This document shows, in pieces, positions 20,717 to 30,518 of a stretch of DNA of 64,000 nucleotides. A program made the position numbers and the translations under genes. The notes beneath the pieces were generated by a model. That model ran no database searches. It worked only from the letters and a program-made list of their open reading frames with translations, and had not been told where the DNA came from. Within the stretch, counting starts at the first letter, position 1. Every line of letters starts with the position of its first letter. The stretch is from Paludibacteraceae bacterium (GTDB lineage Bacteria > Bacteroidota > Bacteroidia > Bacteroidales > Paludibacteraceae), in contig JAKSNS010000003.1 in assembly GCA_024399545.1 (NCBI GenBank), positions 28,597 through 92,596 on the forward strand. Direction: 5' to 3'.

Positions 20717-20749
20717 GCAAAGATACAAAAAAATCCACAAAAATACAAA
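20717..20749 (-). promoter_or_regulatory. Promoter of the 3471-aa adhesin gene
   Basis: On the minus strand, TATCTTTGC (20717-20725) with TTTG (20746-20749) 20 bp upstream. It lies only ~27 bp before the ATG at 20690, which rules out the longer N-terminal reading. Confidence 0.7.
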
Positions 20750-20759
20750 TATTACGGGA

Positions 20760-21186
20760 ATAAGAGCCAACCATACACAATTTTATGCCAAATTTTATTT
20801 TAACCATCTATCAATCAACACTGTTTCAGGTTTTTGGTGTTAAATAAACTTAAACGGGTGCATTTTGTTGTTTTGGGGGTTAGGAAGGGGTTGTTAGTCC
20901 GTACATCCTTCGGTGCTGCTCCGTTGGAGGTGCGTTTTTTTTGGCTTTTTTCCGATAGCCGTTTGACATTGGATTTGGGGATGTGGCGTTAAGATTTATT
21001 AGCCAACTAACTCAATTAACTCAATTAACTCAATTAATTTTGGATATACCCTACCGATTTTGTAATAGATGAACGGGTAACACATTATATGTAATTAAAT
21101 ATATATACATAAATCTTTTTGTCTGCTTGTGCATGAAATGTTAAAAGGTGATTTGAGTGGGTAAGTTTGTCCGGCTAACATTCCAT
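20760..21186. other. Non-coding gap between two adhesin genes
   Basis: No gene is seen. It contains a T8 run after GGAGGTGCG (about 20928-20941) and a 9-bp tandem repeat AACTCAATT, three copies at 21009-21035. Nothing else is recognisable. Confidence 0.5.
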
Positions 21187-21224
21187 AAAAAAAGAGGGTG
21201 TATCACCCATTGTGACACACCCTC
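21187..21224 (-). terminator. Terminator of the 1611-aa adhesin gene
   Basis: GAGGGTGT (21194-21201) pairs with ACACCCTC (21217-21224); the T7 run expected in the minus direction follows (A-run at 21187-21193 on plus). The same GAGGGTG/CACCCTC stem ends the OmpA gene at 32648-32678. Confidence 0.8.
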
Positions 21225-21243
21225 AAAATAACCTTATAATATA

Positions 21244-24200
21244 TTACTTAACAACAACACGGATAGTATTGTCATGGTCAATACGTATGAAATAAACACC
21301 GGCGGCATTAACTGCGATACGCTCGATTTCAGATGCTTTATTGATGTTCTTCACAAGACGGCCAGTAATGTCATAGAGGGCAACGTTGTGGCTTTCAACG
21401 CCAGATACGATAACATTCATACCCTCAGTGTAAGCAACATAGTCAACTGTCTCAACATCCTCGACGGCAGACATAGGCAGGAACTCAGCTTCGACAGTAA
21501 CGTCCTCTGTTACAGTGAATGTAAGTGTAGCGTCGGTATATTCAGTACCATTCATTGTCCACTTGACGAACTCATAGCCATCAGCGGCAGTTGCAACGAG
21601 AGTTACCTGATCGCCATAGTTGTAAATGCCGTCACCGGTAACAGTACCATTGCCTGTGATGTCAACCGTAACGTTAACCTTGATAGTGTCGAAGTAAGCA
21701 ACAAGGTTGAGGTCTTCGATAGCAATGATTGTGCGAACAGCGTCTGTGTTGCCATCACTCCAGTTGCTGAATACGAAGCCTTCGTTAGCTGTAGCCGAGA
21801 TAGTAACTGTATCAAGGGCAGCATAGTGGCCTGAACCTGTCACAGTACCCATATCCTCGTTGTCAGAAGTGATGACAAAGTCAACGAATGATGGTGCGAA
21901 GATTGCGGTGATGGTGTCATTCTTAGCAGCAACGGTGTAAGTGGTTGTTGCGTTGTTGTCACCATTTGACCACTGGTAGAATACATAGCCATCGTTTGGT
22001 GTGGCAGTGATTTCAACCTGTGCACCAAGGAATGTAGAGTCAGTAGAACCAGTAACTGTACCGTATGCGTCGTTGTTTGCTACTACTGCAAGTTTAGCGT
22101 CAGCGGTGAGTGCGATATTATCGAGATGCAATCTGTAGTCATCGTTGTCTTCAGGAGAACCTACGGCAAAGATGATTCTATAAATACCGTCATAGTCAGA
22201 GAGGTCGAGAGTCCAAATAGAAGGAGTACCGCTGATGTCGTTACGGAGACTATAATCACCTCTTCCGACAGTATCGTTGGTCCATGATGCAAGCATTTCG
22301 TATGATGTCATCTCAGGATTAGCAAGCATTACATAGAAGTAGTCATCATAGTTCATTACATCTAATGCTGGGTCAGATGAATTCCATTCGCTCTTGAAGA
22401 GGTCGAACGAGAGACGCAAGCTGTCGCTGCCATGCATTACGATTGCAGGAGTGGCCAACATACGATACAAACCTTCTCCAAAGATATCTATAGATGCAGT
22501 GTAATTTGGATCAAAGATATCATTTGCACACCAATCATAGTAATAGGATGTGGTCACAATAGTCGGAGTCTCGAAATTGCCGTCTTCAAGCAGGGAGTCA
22601 ATATGGTTATTGGTCAGGTACTGTGTCAATTCCGAAGGCATGAGGAAAGCAGGAGCGACATCCTGGAAGTCCTGGAAATAAGGTGCAGCCATAGCGGTTG
22701 TGAACTGGCAAGCAGCAGATGCATCAGCCATGTCACCATTACCGCAGTCGCCTACGATGTATGCATAGTAGGTTGTATATGGCTGAAGGCTTACAAGGTT
22801 GACAGAATCTTCAGCGACAGAAACAGCAGTTACGATGTGCGACATTGCGGCAGAATCGAGAGCGTCAGCATCGATAGCAGCGTCAGCAACGATTACGTTG
22901 TAAGAACCAGCGTTTGTAGCTGTCCACGAAAGTTTTGCGGTAACGTCAGTCACGTCAGAAGCAACAACGTCTGTAACCTTCTTGCAAGTAGGAGCAAGGT
23001 CGATTGTCACATCGTCGATGATTGAACCCCAATACTGGTTTGTCCAATTTGATGGATGATACCATACAGGCACACGCATGATTGCGATACGGCCCTGAGC
23101 ACCTGTGTATTCGTCGAACATTGTTTCGGCGAGCTGATATACACCGCTTTCGTCAGCGTGGAAACGTGCAACTGGAGTGAATGTGGTTCTGTCGGCAATG
23201 TCAGTGATTACACCGACAACGAGAGTATCGAAATACAATGGACTGTTGGCACCGGCAGAAGCAACAGGACAAGTGAACCAGAACTTCAGACGGAGATCCT
23301 GAACGTTGTTCGTGGTCTGAGGGAGAACCATGATTGAAGTGTCGTTAGCACCGTTGTAAGCACCGTACTGGTTGCCATAGTTGAAGAGCATTGAGCCTGT
23401 ACGAGCCTCGTAACTGCCAGACTTGGTTGCCGACACAACCATCTGACCACTACCTGTGGAGTATGCGTCTGGGTTGAAAACGATGAAGTCCCAGCATGGT
23501 ACATAGCGGACTTTGTCTTCAAGACCCTCGAAGCCCTGGAAGTAAGTGTCGGTCTTTGTGATAGTGATATCCTCGCAAGGAGTGCGGAACGATACAGGAG
23601 CAGCCCATGCGCCATTCTCAGCACCACAGATACCGCGAACGTAAGCGTAATAGACAACTGTAGGAACAAGGCTTGTTACCACGGCTGTATTGGTAGTGAT
23701 TGTGCTGTTGTCGTAAACGATGAGGCTGTCAGGAACTGTTGCAAGAGTGTCAGGGTTGATTTCTTCGGTTGTCAGTACGACCTGATAGTTTGCAGCACCT
23801 GTTGCATCCCAGTCGAGAGATACCTGATGTGGCAGGACATCTGTTGCAACGAGGTGACGTACTTGTGCACATGCAGGGATTGCGCGTACTGTGAAGTTAT
23901 CGACATACATGGCAAGACCACCCTCTGAGAGGTGACGTACCGTGATGTTGTTCAATCCTGCCTTTGGCAATACAACTGAATAGGTGTACCAGTCATCGTG
24001 GTTCTCAGTACCTACTGAACCAGGGTTAGTGATGTTGTGAGGTATAAATAATGTGTCAAAGCCATCACCTGCGGCGTTGTCTGTGATTACATATACACCA
24101 TCGTTAACCAGATTAGGGTATGCATCGTTTGTACGGTAAGCAGAGATTGCGAACTCGTAAGCATTAGCTGTAGGGATGTTGAACTCTGGCAATGTGACTA

Positions 24201-26079
24201 CAACAACCTCGCCTGAATCACCATAGTGGTCAAACTTGAGTTGTTTTGTACGGTTGGTGCCATTGCGAGAGCCTTCGATTTTGGCAACGGCGGTGGCAGT
24301 TCCTTCGGTATGAACGTTAGTCCAGCATGGTTTATCAAAATCCTCAGTGCCTTCAAATTCCTCAAAGTCCTCAATCCATGGTAAATTGGTGATAGCATCG
24401 CATCCGCTCTCGAATGCTACTGGAGTAGTACTGATTTCACTGGTATCTGCGCCGAAGCACTGAACGTACATGACGTATCTTGTTGCTGGCTCAGTGACGA
24501 TTGTTGCAGGGTTTGTGCTGACAACTGTATCCACAAGCCACTCAGTGTAAGTGTCAGGGTTAGTAACCTCTGAAGCGGCAAGCATCACGCGGGCATTGTT
24601 TGAACCAGTCCACGAAGCCACCATAGACCTTTGCTGGATGTTGTTCACTGCAAGGTCAGTTGGGGTCGCGGTCTGTTTGCACTTCTTAACCTCAAGGTTG
24701 TCGATGTAGAACGAAGCATATTTAGGTGCTGCTCCCGAAATAGGACAAACGGCTAAGAGCATGATGTAGTTGCCGTTGTTTGTGCAAGAGGCAAATGAGG
24801 CATCTGCCAAAGAATACTCATCAGATGTGGAGACTATGGTATCAACAATCTGGAAATTGCGAGGTTGTGCAGGGTCTGTCAGGACAGCCACAAACAATGA
24901 GTCTCCGTAAGAAGTAGAATTGTTACACTTGCGGATACGCATGGTCGCATGGTAATTCGTGATGTTACCTTCTGCGAACGTCAGTTCTGGAAGAATTGCG
25001 TATGCCGAATCGTAGTTTGCAGTTCTGGAGATATAAGCCTGGATTTTCAAGCTGTTGTTTCCATCGAAAGCGTCATACGAAGAGTTATAGACCTGTGGTA
25101 TTCTATCGTTGCCTGCAGGAGTGGTAAAGTTACCTGCATACCAGCAGTTGGAGTTGTTCAGGTTGCCTTCACCATCTACGAAGCCTTCGCTTGCCTCAAA
25201 GCCGATAAGACCGAGTTGCTCAGGAGTTACGGCAGCACAGAGAGTCTTGAATGCCACTGATACAGCCTTACTCTGGTCTGTTGGAGAGCAGTAAGAACGG
25301 ATGTAGAACTTGTAATTAGTGTTAGGTGTGAGGTTATCAACGAGAACGTTGTTCATAGACCAAAGTTCCGCGGTTGACCAATCTGGAGTTGCAGTTGCAG
25401 GGATGCAGAGATACTCCCAGGAAGTCTCGTTGTGGTCGCTTGCCGTCCATGAGAAGTAAGCCTCATCGACAGTGATGTCGCTTACCTGCAAATTAGTTGG
25501 AGGGAAGCAGGTTGGCTCAGGACCAACCTCTACGTCGTCAACGAAGATTGCGCCATTGCCATAGTTGGCAGTTGCCCAGAATTGGATGATGGCTGTGTTA
25601 CCAAGATAAGAGTTCAGGTTGATAGTTGCCTCGGTGAACTCACCTGGGTCAGACTGGCTGCTACCTGAACCTTTGGCGTATGTGGCAAGGTCAGTGAACG
25701 TAGTACCGTTGTCGGTAGAGATTTTAACCTTGAAGTCACCGCAAGATGCGTTGTGCGCATACTTGAACACTAACTGGCAAGATCCGCCAGCTGCCGGCAG
25801 TGTGATGGCTGGCGTGTTGATGCAAGCCACACCTGACTGTACTCCCCAGTTGTACATACGGATCATCTGGTTGCCACCATAAGAATAGACACCCCACACA
25901 TAACCACTGGTGAGAGATGTCGATGTCGTTGACGCCGAGTTGTCCCAACCGGTAGGAGGTGTGCCGGTTGCCATTCCCTCGAAGTCCTCGAAATAAGGTG
26001 TCGTCAGCTGCGCCTGCGCCAACAAAGGCAAGCATAACGCAAACATCATAACGAAGCACTTAAATAACAATTTCTTCAT
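21244..26079 (-). CDS. FN3 / cleaved-adhesin protein with InlB B-repeats and T9SS domain, 1611 aa
   Basis: Signal peptide MKKLLFKCFVMMFALCLPLL-AQA. Five J-type cleaved-adhesin domains (TTPYFEDFEG, GLIGFEASEG, LPWIEDFEEF, TYFQGFEGLE, APYFQDFQDV) alternate with FN3-like units to about residue 1330. Three divergent InlB B-type repeats follow (~1330-1535), each with a 'G.V.G.G.Y..G..V...A....GY.F..W..G' pattern. The last ~75 residues (VSGVESHNVALYDITGRLV...GVYFIRI...IRVVVK) fit a T9SS sorting domain. It is the third paralogue of the series, shorter and with a different C-terminal module than the 3471-aa protein. It has its own terminator and a weaker promoter, so it is probably transcribed alone. 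Surface adhesion or matrix binding is inference. Confidence 0.88.
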   Translation of the reverse strand: MKKLLFKCFVMMFALCLPLLAQAQLTTPYFEDFEGMATGTPPTGWDNSASTTSTSLTSGYVWGVYSYGGNQMIRMYNWGVQSGVACINTPAITLPAAGGSCQLVFKYAHNASCGDFKVKISTDNGTTFTDLATYAKGSGSSQSDPGEFTEATINLNSYLGNTAIIQFWATANYGNGAIFVDDVEVGPEPTCFPPTNLQVSDITVDEAYFSWTASDHNETSWEYLCIPATATPDWSTAELWSMNNVLVDNLTPNTNYKFYIRSYCSPTDQSKAVSVAFKTLCAAVTPEQLGLIGFEASEGFVDGEGNLNNSNCWYAGNFTTPAGNDRIPQVYNSSYDAFDGNNSLKIQAYISRTANYDSAYAILPELTFAEGNITNYHATMRIRKCNNSTSYGDSLFVAVLTDPAQPRNFQIVDTIVSTSDEYSLADASFASCTNNGNYIMLLAVCPISGAAPKYASFYIDNLEVKKCKQTATPTDLAVNNIQQRSMVASWTGSNNARVMLAASEVTNPDTYTEWLVDTVVSTNPATIVTEPATRYVMYVQCFGADTSEISTTPVAFESGCDAITNLPWIEDFEEFEGTEDFDKPCWTNVHTEGTATAVAKIEGSRNGTNRTKQLKFDHYGDSGEVVVVTLPEFNIPTANAYEFAISAYRTNDAYPNLVNDGVYVITDNAAGDGFDTLFIPHNITNPGSVGTENHDDWYTYSVVLPKAGLNNITVRHLSEGGLAMYVDNFTVRAIPACAQVRHLVATDVLPHQVSLDWDATGAANYQVVLTTEEINPDTLATVPDSLIVYDNSTITTNTAVVTSLVPTVVYYAYVRGICGAENGAWAAPVSFRTPCEDITITKTDTYFQGFEGLEDKVRYVPCWDFIVFNPDAYSTGSGQMVVSATKSGSYEARTGSMLFNYGNQYGAYNGANDTSIMVLPQTTNNVQDLRLKFWFTCPVASAGANSPLYFDTLVVGVITDIADRTTFTPVARFHADESGVYQLAETMFDEYTGAQGRIAIMRVPVWYHPSNWTNQYWGSIIDDVTIDLAPTCKKVTDVVASDVTDVTAKLSWTATNAGSYNVIVADAAIDADALDSAAMSHIVTAVSVAEDSVNLVSLQPYTTYYAYIVGDCGNGDMADASAACQFTTAMAAPYFQDFQDVAPAFLMPSELTQYLTNNHIDSLLEDGNFETPTIVTTSYYYDWCANDIFDPNYTASIDIFGEGLYRMLATPAIVMHGSDSLRLSFDLFKSEWNSSDPALDVMNYDDYFYVMLANPEMTSYEMLASWTNDTVGRGDYSLRNDISGTPSIWTLDLSDYDGIYRIIFAVGSPEDNDDYRLHLDNIALTADAKLAVVANNDAYGTVTGSTDSTFLGAQVEITATPNDGYVFYQWSNGDNNATTTYTVAAKNDTITAIFAPSFVDFVITSDNEDMGTVTGSGHYAALDTVTISATANEGFVFSNWSDGNTDAVRTIIAIEDLNLVAYFDTIKVNVTVDITGNGTVTGDGIYNYGDQVTLVATAADGYEFVKWTMNGTEYTDATLTFTVTEDVTVEAEFLPMSAVEDVETVDYVAYTEGMNVIVSGVESHNVALYDITGRLVKNINKASEIERIAVNAAGVYFIRIDHDNTIRVVVK

Positions 26080-26143
26080 AATGAAAGTTTTAAAGTGAAT
26101 AATATGTTAATTGTATAACGTTCGAAACGGAAGATTTCAGGGT

Positions 26144-26175
26144 GCGAAGTTACGACTTTTTTCGCAAATATCCAA
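26144..26175 (-). promoter_or_regulatory. Probable promoter of the 1611-aa adhesin gene
   Basis: On the minus strand, TAACTTCGC (26144-26152) differs from TAnnTTTG at one base. CTTG sits 20 bp upstream (26173-26176). The surrounding bases match the other promoters in the window (CG before TA, AC after GC). Confidence 0.45.
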
Positions 26176-26212
26176 GCGTTTTTCGAATAAAATTAAAAAA
26201 CCATCGAGAAAA

Positions 26213-28660
26213 TCAGTTTTCAACAAGGAAATTGAGCCTGTTGAAGACATTCGCCTCACAAGTCCCACTGTCAAAATCGAGGAAAAGCAGGTTCATTCGA
26301 GGGTAAAGTTCCTTGATTCGTTTTTCTACGCCCTTAGATACGATATGGTTAGCGATACACCCAAAAGGTTGCAGTGATACGACCCTGTTTACACCCGCCT
26401 CAGCCAAATGGCAAATCTCGCCAGGTAAGAACCACCCCTCGCCAAAGTCAGCCGCAAGGTTGACGACACGTGATGCCAAATCAGCATTGTCCCTGATGTC
26501 GGTGAATTTACGGTAAAGAGGATAAGGAGAACAGATTTTGTCGTATTGACGCATCTTGGACATCAAATAGGCGTGGATGAGGTTATATACCAATGAATTA
26601 GTCTCGACATGCTTTATATTCTCCTTACGATTAACCGACTGACTGACAAGCGAGGTAGAGAAAAAGCCGGACAACATAGGTGGCACCACCTCAAATCCCT
26701 TTTCGACCAGCCAAGGTATAACGCAGTGGTTGCTGAAACTGTTATACTTGACATAAATCTCGCCAACGACACCGACGCACTGAGCATTCTTAGAGAAATC
26801 AGTAATGCTTGAGAAGTCACAGACGGCATTTGCAAGCAGTTGGCGGAGTGCTTTGCGGTTGCACTGCCTAACGATTTCCGTGCCACGATTTATGTACCCC
26901 CACAGCAGTTTTTTCGCAGACCCTTTTATCCTTTCGCGCACCACGGCAGGGTAGTACATTTTGTAAAGCGAGTCAACATAAAGTATAGACTCCATCGCTA
27001 TCCTCAGCAACTTTCGCCACGAGACAGCAAAGCCGGGTTGTTGGTTGTTCAAGCCCTCGCCTATAGCCAACGAGACAACAGGGACGTCGGCAAAACCATG
27101 GCGTACCATTGCGTTCTTGATAAGCGAATAATAGTTAGACGCACGGCACTGGCCGCCAGTCTGAGTTATGATTACCGCGACCTGGTCACGGTTGTATTTT
27201 CCGCTTTTCAGTGCGTTAACCACACTGCCGACAACTATCGTTGCAGGATAGCAGATGTCATTGTTTGCTGATTTCAAACCTTGTTCGGCATCCTCTTGTT
27301 GCCCCATAGGCAGATTCACGAGGTTATACCCGACCACGGAAAAAAGCGGGGGAAGGAACTCCGAATACCCCTCAGCGAAATAGGGAGCAATTAGTGTCCT
27401 GCGAGTATCCTCAATATCGAAAATCTTTGTCGTCCAACGCTCGTCACTAATTGACGCTCGTTGCGTACCCTTGCTAGCCTCGGCGCTTTCAAGCATGCTT
27501 CGCACCCTCAGCCTTAGCGAACCTATATTGTTGACATCGTCGATTTTTAGTGTGGTGAGGTTCTTGCCAAAACGGTTAAGTATATTGCCGACCTCGTCCA
27601 AGATAAAAGCGTCAGGGCCACAACCGAAAGAGGTGAGTTCGACGAAATGCAGCCTGGAATAAAGGTTGTTGGCGACAAAATAGGCGGCTTTGAAAATGCG
27701 GTTAGGGTAAGCCCACTGGCATAAAGCGTTAAGTTTCTGATAGACGGCAGACCCTTCGTGCATGGCAACATGTTCCGTAATCACGTCAACGCCCATTCTG
27801 CTGATGGCATAAGAGACCTTGTGTTCAATTTGCGGGTCAACATGGTAAGGCCTTCCAGCCAGCAGTACGATTGCCCTATGGTTTGCGACGGCTTCGTCTA
27901 AGACATCCCTACCCCTATTTTCAAGCCACTCCAGATATTCGTTTTGCGCTCGCCAAGCTTCGGCCACCGCCTCTTGCGCCTTTTTCTTCGGCACACCCAA
28001 AGAGGCCAGATAACCGACGCAAGATTTCCGCATCAACGCATAATCATTCATCGAGACAACCAAGGTGTCAACCTTCTCGGAGTCGATAGACGACTTAAGC
28101 ACGTCAGAATAAGCGGAGACAATTGGGCAGTTGAAGCTGTTCTTAGATTTTTCGTCCTCTTTGCGCTCATAAACCACGAAAGGATAGAAAACCCTCTCAA
28201 CCCCACGTCGCAAGAGGTCAACGACGTGACCGTGCATGAGTTTCGCAGGGAAGCAGATATTGTCAGCCATAATAGTTCTCACGCCACCCTCGTAAAGTAT
28301 GTTTGACGAAGGGTGCGACAAGACAACCCTTATTCCACAATGTGTGAAAAGGGTGTGCCAAAAAGGATAATTCTCGTAAATGCCCAACGCCCTTGGTATT
28401 CCGACGCAGAGACGTTTTTCGTCTTTGGCGAAAGGGTCACGCCTGTCAAACAACCGCTTGTACTTCTCCTCATACATGTTCACCCCAACGTAACTGCTTT
28501 CACGCTCGTTGGCGAAAACCTTTTCGCAGTTGTTGCCAGAATAATATGTCCTGCCGTTGGCAAATGTGAAACACCTCACGTTGCAGTGGTTGTCGCACCC
28601 AGGGCAGACCTCGTTAGACGAGGTATATGTATTTGCGTTTACCAGATCTTCAAGTTTCAT
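26213..28660 (-). CDS. DUF2229-type CoA-dehydratase/activase-related protein
   Basis: 815 aa. A Cys cluster (CPGCDNHCNVRC) is followed by the motif region LCVGIPRALGIYENYPFW...GIRVVLS (DUF2229 type) and downstream segments with conserved cysteines (DNICFPAKLMHGHV, NNDICYPATIVVG, QTGGQCRASNY, CIANHIVSKGVE), resembling the 2-hydroxyacyl-CoA dehydratase fold. It lies 7 bp after the ATPase gene at 28668, so the two are clearly co-transcribed. In many anaerobes the ATPase and this part form one ~1400-aa 'acyl-CoA dehydratase activase-related' protein; here they are two genes. The cysteines suggest Fe-S cluster binding. The substrate is not established for this family, and no dehydratase alpha/beta genes are adjacent. 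Confidence 0.75.
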   Translation of the reverse strand: MKLEDLVNANTYTSSNEVCPGCDNHCNVRCFTFANGRTYYSGNNCEKVFANERESSYVGVNMYEEKYKRLFDRRDPFAKDEKRLCVGIPRALGIYENYPFWHTLFTHCGIRVVLSHPSSNILYEGGVRTIMADNICFPAKLMHGHVVDLLRRGVERVFYPFVVYERKEDEKSKNSFNCPIVSAYSDVLKSSIDSEKVDTLVVSMNDYALMRKSCVGYLASLGVPKKKAQEAVAEAWRAQNEYLEWLENRGRDVLDEAVANHRAIVLLAGRPYHVDPQIEHKVSYAISRMGVDVITEHVAMHEGSAVYQKLNALCQWAYPNRIFKAAYFVANNLYSRLHFVELTSFGCGPDAFILDEVGNILNRFGKNLTTLKIDDVNNIGSLRLRVRSMLESAEASKGTQRASISDERWTTKIFDIEDTRRTLIAPYFAEGYSEFLPPLFSVVGYNLVNLPMGQQEDAEQGLKSANNDICYPATIVVGSVVNALKSGKYNRDQVAVIITQTGGQCRASNYYSLIKNAMVRHGFADVPVVSLAIGEGLNNQQPGFAVSWRKLLRIAMESILYVDSLYKMYYPAVVRERIKGSAKKLLWGYINRGTEIVRQCNRKALRQLLANAVCDFSSITDFSKNAQCVGVVGEIYVKYNSFSNHCVIPWLVEKGFEVVPPMLSGFFSTSLVSQSVNRKENIKHVETNSLVYNLIHAYLMSKMRQYDKICSPYPLYRKFTDIRDNADLASRVVNLAADFGEGWFLPGEICHLAEAGVNRVVSLQPFGCIANHIVSKGVEKRIKELYPRMNLLFLDFDSGTCEANVFNRLNFLVEN

Positions 28661-28667
28661 AAGGCAA

Positions 28668-30401
28668 TTATTTTATAGCATAAAGCGCCGCACCGTAAGC
28701 CCCCATCAACTCCGGGTGGTCGGTAATAGCCACACTCCTACCCGTCAACAATTCAAGAGCCCTGACGACGCTGCGGTTCCTGAACGTCCCCCCTTGCACT
28801 ACTATTTTCTGGCCAAGGTCGTCGATGGAACGAAGTTTCAGCACCTTGAAGAGGCAGTTTTTTATCACAGAATAACTAAACCCGGCAGCGATGTCAGGTA
28901 TCGGTGTTCCCTCGCGCATAGCCTGTTTTACCTTAGAGTTCATGAAAACGGTGCATCTTGTCCCGAGGTCGTAAGGGTTTTGCGAGAAAGAGGCCAGTTC
29001 GTCGAAAGAGTCAACGTCATAGCCCAACATTCGTGCGAAAGTCTGTAGGAACGAACCACAACCCGACGAGCAAGCCTCGTTAATCTCTATCCTCTTAATA
29101 GCCTTGTTCTCGACAAAAATAGCTTTCATATCCTGTCCGCCAATGTCCAGGACGAAACTGACATCGGGAATTATATGTCGTGCGGCGGCAAAATGCGCCA
29201 TAGTCTCGACAATGCCGCAATCAAGGTTGAACGCCTGTTTGAGCAGGTTTTCGCCATAGCCAGTAACACAACTGGAGGCTATTTCGCATTGACCACCCAA
29301 AGTGTCTTTCAGTTTGCGCAACGAAGCGTGGAAAGCCTCGAAACTGTCGCCGTTGTTCTGACGGTAATCCGAAAATACCAAAGCCCCGTCGCTGTCAGTA
29401 ACCACCACTTTGGTCGTGGTCGAACCAGAATCCACACCCAAATATAAGTTGCCGTTTACGTTAGGTGTTGTAGGCAACTCATAACCTTTCTTGGAGGTCA
29501 GCCACTCCTCCCTCTCATCCTTAGAGATAAAGAGGGGTTTCAGCCCACTGTCTATCCTGAGGGCATCTGTCAAATTCGCTACAACCGACAAATCACACTC
29601 CACAACATCGTCGGCGCCACCCAACAACGCACAACCCAAGGCAGGGACGACCTCTGGCCTTTCGGGCAATACGCAATCCTCTTCAGGAATAGAGATCACA
29701 CGTCTGAAATGCCCTGGCAACTCGCTGAGATAAGCAAAAGGGCCACCGCACATAAACACCTTACCACCAAAATCCATCCCCCTTGCCAAAGAGGAAACAA
29801 CCTGCACAGCCACAGCATGGAACATACTTGCGGCAATATCCTCGCGGGACACTTTCCGGCTCTGCAGGTTTTGTATGTCAGTCTTGGAGAAAACCCCACA
29901 ACGCGAGGCGATAGGGTATATCCTTGTTGAGTGCTTAGCCAACTCGTTAAGTTCGGCAGGGGAGACACCAAGCAAAGTGGCCGTTTGGTCAATGAAGGCA
30001 CCTGTTCCGCCAGCGCAACTACCGTTCATCCTGATGTCAGGTACACGTCCCTGCTCGAAAAACACCATCTTAGAATCCTCCCCACCAATATCAATCAAAG
30101 TCCGCACCTCTGGGTAAAGCCTTTTGACGACCTCGGCGGCGGCAATAACCTCCTGCACGAACTTAACTCCCGCACGTTCCGCATAACCCATACCCACGGA
30201 ACCAGTCATGACAATACCCGCTTTCTCGACGTCACAACATTTCCTGAGTTTTGCCACGAACTCCCTTGCCGCCTTTGGCACATCAGCGTTGTGGCGTCTG
30301 TAATCCGAGAAAAGCACATTACCCTGTGCGTCGGTCAAGACACCTTTTATGGTTGTTGAACCAATATCAATGCCAAGTCTATATCTTCCACTTTGTTGCA
30401 T
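28668..30401 (-). CDS. BadF/BcrA-type activase ATPase with two ASKHA modules
   Basis: 577 aa from the ATG at 30401 (MQQSGRYRLGIDIGSTT...). The frame extends upstream, but the nucleotide-binding domain begins right after this Met. Two tandem BcrAD_BadFG modules are visible: GIDIGSTTIKGV and LGVDSGSTTTKVV phosphate loops; LIDIGGEDSK and VLDIGGQDMK; and cluster-binding cysteines in MNGSCAGGTG and NEACSSGCGSF. Known for the family: homodimeric activators use ATP to inject an electron from a [4Fe-4S] cluster into a 2-hydroxyacyl-CoA dehydratase or benzoyl-CoA-reductase-type partner. Here the likely partner is the 815-aa product encoded directly downstream. Oxygen-sensitive chemistry fits an anaerobe. 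Confidence 0.82.
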   Translation of the reverse strand: MQQSGRYRLGIDIGSTTIKGVLTDAQGNVLFSDYRRHNADVPKAAREFVAKLRKCCDVEKAGIVMTGSVGMGYAERAGVKFVQEVIAAAEVVKRLYPEVRTLIDIGGEDSKMVFFEQGRVPDIRMNGSCAGGTGAFIDQTATLLGVSPAELNELAKHSTRIYPIASRCGVFSKTDIQNLQSRKVSREDIAASMFHAVAVQVVSSLARGMDFGGKVFMCGGPFAYLSELPGHFRRVISIPEEDCVLPERPEVVPALGCALLGGADDVVECDLSVVANLTDALRIDSGLKPLFISKDEREEWLTSKKGYELPTTPNVNGNLYLGVDSGSTTTKVVVTDSDGALVFSDYRQNNGDSFEAFHASLRKLKDTLGGQCEIASSCVTGYGENLLKQAFNLDCGIVETMAHFAAARHIIPDVSFVLDIGGQDMKAIFVENKAIKRIEINEACSSGCGSFLQTFARMLGYDVDSFDELASFSQNPYDLGTRCTVFMNSKVKQAMREGTPIPDIAAGFSYSVIKNCLFKVLKLRSIDDLGQKIVVQGGTFRNRSVVRALELLTGRSVAITDHPELMGAYGAALYAIK

Positions 30402-30478
30402 AATCTGACAAAAAAGAACTAAGTGATGATAAAATAATAACTCGATACAAATACACGAAACGTAATAGAGCAAAACAA

Positions 30479-30502
30479 AAAGCCGCTGCGAAAAGCAACG
30501 GC
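30479..30502 (-). terminator. Terminator after tRNA-Ala
   Basis: In the minus direction, GCCGTTGC pairs with GCAGCGGC (one G-U pair) around a short loop and is followed by TTTTTG. It lies 16 bp past the tRNA 3' end. Confidence 0.7.
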
Positions 30503-30518
30503 AACACCAGCAATACTG

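Noticed and set aside
20691..20807. 39-residue N-terminal extension of the 3471-aa protein
   Set aside because: The promoter (20717-20749) lies within it, and a canonical signal peptide begins at the ATG at 20690.
30402..30473. 24-residue N-terminal extension of the activase ATPase
   Set aside because: It adds only a hydrophobic, AT-rich stretch overlapping the dispersed hairpin-like sequence; the conserved domain begins right after the Met at 30401.
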